Positions 62,556-64,000 of a stretch of 64,000 nucleotides of DNA are shown here, in pieces; the stretch's first letter is position 1; each line of letters starts with the position of its first letter. The DNA lies in the NCBI RefSeq assembly GCF_018603905.1, contig NZ_JAHFZZ010000036.1:33234-97233 (forward strand), read 5' to 3'. A program made the translations under genes and the position numbers. Origin of the DNA: Nonomuraea sp. NEAU-A123 (GTDB taxonomy: Bacteria > Actinomycetota > Actinomycetes > Streptosporangiales > Streptosporangiaceae). The notes below the pieces were generated by a model. That model was not told where the DNA came from and made no database searches. It worked only from the letters and a program-made list of their open reading frames with translations.

Positions 62556-63707
62556 ATGACCATGATCGCCAAACGACGTCGTGGCGTAATCGAGAGTCTT
62601 GTGCTTTTTGTGCTCGCAGTGAGCGTGACGACCATAGCTGCGCTATGGGCTTGGAACCTCTCATCAAGCGAGTTCTCGCTAGCTCCGCGAGTTCCCCGGC
62701 CGGGCACGATTGTCGTAGCCGTAAATGGTCCACATGGCGGTGCGCGCGACCCGCTCTCGATCGATCTGAATTTCGCGGGCTCCATAGACCAGAGAACCAC
62801 GGTCTTCGACATCGTCCTGACCCAGCGACCAGACCAGGCTGCTCGGGACAGTGATCCCTACGAACTCTTGGTTTTCCTATGCGGAGCAATCGCAAAAAAC
62901 CCGCATTTCGTGGATAGCCTCAACCGGCAGATTGAGTGGCGAGCGCCAGCCCTAGAGAAGGGCGAGGTTTGGAGCTCGTCATTTGGCGACGTATCGCAAT
63001 GTGTCTTCACGCCGGTCAAGATGGTACAGTTCAACCCGAGCGTGAAATTTCGCCAAGCAATACTCGCCGGCTCTTCTGGGAATCCTCCTAATCAGGTTTC
63101 CGGGCCGAAGGTGCTGTATGCCTTGCCAGGTGTAGTTACAGTGACGGCCACACTTCCGCTAGGCGACCTCACGCCGGTTCCCCTGCCACCTAAATCCTCT
63201 CTAACGGTGGGTCTTAATTCGGTACCGATAGACCTTCAAGCCGTCACGGCGAGTCCTCAGTTTCCCGATTCCGGGCGTCTGCGATGGACAAATAGACTCG
63301 GGTCGGAAAGCAGGCTCCCGTCCGAGTACCGACTCGCAGGCGAGTTGCAGGACCGGCAGTCCTCGGGGCAAGCTCGTATCTTTTTTGCTGGCGCCCTATT
63401 GGGTGTTGGAGGAGGTGCGTTCATTTGGGCACTCGAACTACTTGCTGGCATCAGGACTGCATTCTTTAGCGAACAGCATGACCCTGCTAGTCAATCGGCG
63501 CAAGCCGTTTCTAGTGGCACTGATCCGGACTCAAGTGTGACCACTTTATCCACAGGCGAGCGTACGGAGAAGTTTTCGCAGAAACGCCCTAGCTCGAAGG
63601 GGCTTCTTGTGGTTTCCTTGGTGTCCTTTTTTGCGGGCTGCTACTTTCGAGGTGAGATCGCCAGAAGGATGCATTGGAAGCGAAAGCGGACTCCTGGAGG
63701 TCGTTGA
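62556..63707 (+). CDS. Membrane protein of unknown function
   Basis: This 383-aa protein has an N-terminal membrane helix (VIESLVLFVLAVSVTTIAALWAWNL), an exported beta-rich region of about 240 residues, a second helix (IFFAGALLGVGGGAFIWALELLAG) and a third near the C terminus (GLLVVSLVSFFAGCYF). GC content is lower than the chromosome average, suggesting recent transfer. No ribosome site is obvious before the ATG. No family recognised. Confidence 0.7.
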   Translation: MTMIAKRRRGVIESLVLFVLAVSVTTIAALWAWNLSSSEFSLAPRVPRPGTIVVAVNGPHGGARDPLSIDLNFAGSIDQRTTVFDIVLTQRPDQAARDSDPYELLVFLCGAIAKNPHFVDSLNRQIEWRAPALEKGEVWSSSFGDVSQCVFTPVKMVQFNPSVKFRQAILAGSSGNPPNQVSGPKVLYALPGVVTVTATLPLGDLTPVPLPPKSSLTVGLNSVPIDLQAVTASPQFPDSGRLRWTNRLGSESRLPSEYRLAGELQDRQSSGQARIFFAGALLGVGGGAFIWALELLAGIRTAFFSEQHDPASQSAQAVSSGTDPDSSVTTLSTGERTEKFSQKRPSSKGLLVVSLVSFFAGCYFRGEIARRMHWKRKRTPGGR

Positions 63708-63839
63708 CGCAAGTCTGGGTTTAATGTGGAACAAATATGAACGCGCCGACTGTTCCAAATAGCCCATGGCCACGTGCCTATGGAGTGTCCGCTTCACGGC
63801 ATTGCAGCCCGGCTACACAGGTTGAATTCGTAGAGTCGG

Positions 63840-64000
63840 TCATGGCTTTGTCGGGGTATCGAGGGTGAGTCCGGTCTGGGCCAGGCAGCCGGTGAGCAGG
63901 TGGGGCCGGTATTGGATCTTCTTCAGCTTGCGTTTGACGATCCGGACGAGACCGGCCAGGTCGGTGACAGCGAAGTTGGTCATGGCCCGGCGGAGCAGAG
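63840..64000 (-). CDS. IS transposase, C-terminal end only (window edge)
   Basis: The minus-strand frame ends at 63840 with NFAVTDLAGLVRIVKRKLKK, then IQYRPHLLTGCLAQTGLTLD and TPTKP, and is open to the window edge. The basic, Leu/Arg-rich C terminus fits transposases, but I did not determine the IS family. The IS right end should lie a few tens of bases beyond the stop, near 63810-63835, but no terminal repeat can be confirmed with one end. Confidence 0.55.
   Translation of the reverse strand, partial: LLRRAMTNFAVTDLAGLVRIVKRKLKKIQYRPHLLTGCLAQTGLTLDTPTKP

Overview
The window is high-GC actinobacterial DNA, most likely from the Streptosporangiaceae (a Nonomuraea-like genome). That assignment is inference. 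It rests on very high GC at third codon positions, many GTG starts, 4-nt translational overlaps, a mycothiol-type DinB enzyme, CsoR, RamB-like and LCP families, receptor Ser/Thr kinases, and an IdeR/DtxR iron box.

Layout. (1) 1-8418 is a translationally coupled sugar-catabolism block: split transketolase, FGGY kinase, DUF2291 protein, ribose-type ABC importer with lipoprotein, then a SorC-type regulator after a terminator. (2) 8537-14378 is housekeeping: an RsbW-like ATPase, a DinB-fold enzyme, an LCP cell-wall protein, a membrane-anchored zinc peptidase and a LysR regulator. (3) 14449-19709 is a two-component system divergent from a LolA-like exported protein and an ABC-2 exporter. The two face each other across five evenly spaced CTGAGA/TCTCAG half-sites. 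(4) 19757-26245 holds a YcnI-type copper protein, small membrane proteins, a three-gene ABC exporter, an esterase and an iron-regulated siderophore-interacting protein. (5) 26424-32213 holds three consecutive membrane Ser/Thr kinase genes. The middle one is a predicted pseudokinase, and the last two carry extracellular propeller-like domains. (6) 32179-40220 has a divergent MerR/methyltransferase pair, a broken binding-protein gene, a carboxylesterase, two small ORFs, isocitrate lyase and a divergent RamB-like regulator. (7) 40716-44415 is a copper operon (csoR, copZ, a His-rich secreted protein, copA). (8) 44685-47964 has a TetR/MFS pair with a clear operator and an acyl-CoA dehydrogenase.

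(9) From about 48 kb to at least 62.3 kb lies a degraded integrative element. It has a tyrosine integrase, a winged-helix Rep-like protein, many small genes of unknown function, a PP2C-like phosphatase, an XRE regulator with a PLD-like C-terminal domain, a DUF3560/N6-methyltransferase pseudogene with three frameshifts, the 3' part of a cytosine methyltransferase, and a frameshifted HU gene. No transfer, capsid or tail gene is visible. Compact GC-rich hairpins punctuate its genes, and a TCTGACGCG motif recurs in three of its intergenic regions. The window ends inside the 3' end of an IS transposase on the minus strand.

How the genes work together. The first block should import a sugar or polyol, phosphorylate it and feed it to the pentose-phosphate pathway under the SorC regulator. 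aceA and its RamB-like neighbour govern glyoxylate/acetate metabolism. The csoR block senses, carries and exports Cu(I). The kinase trio probably reads extracytoplasmic signals. No CRISPR array, rRNA or tRNA was recognised.
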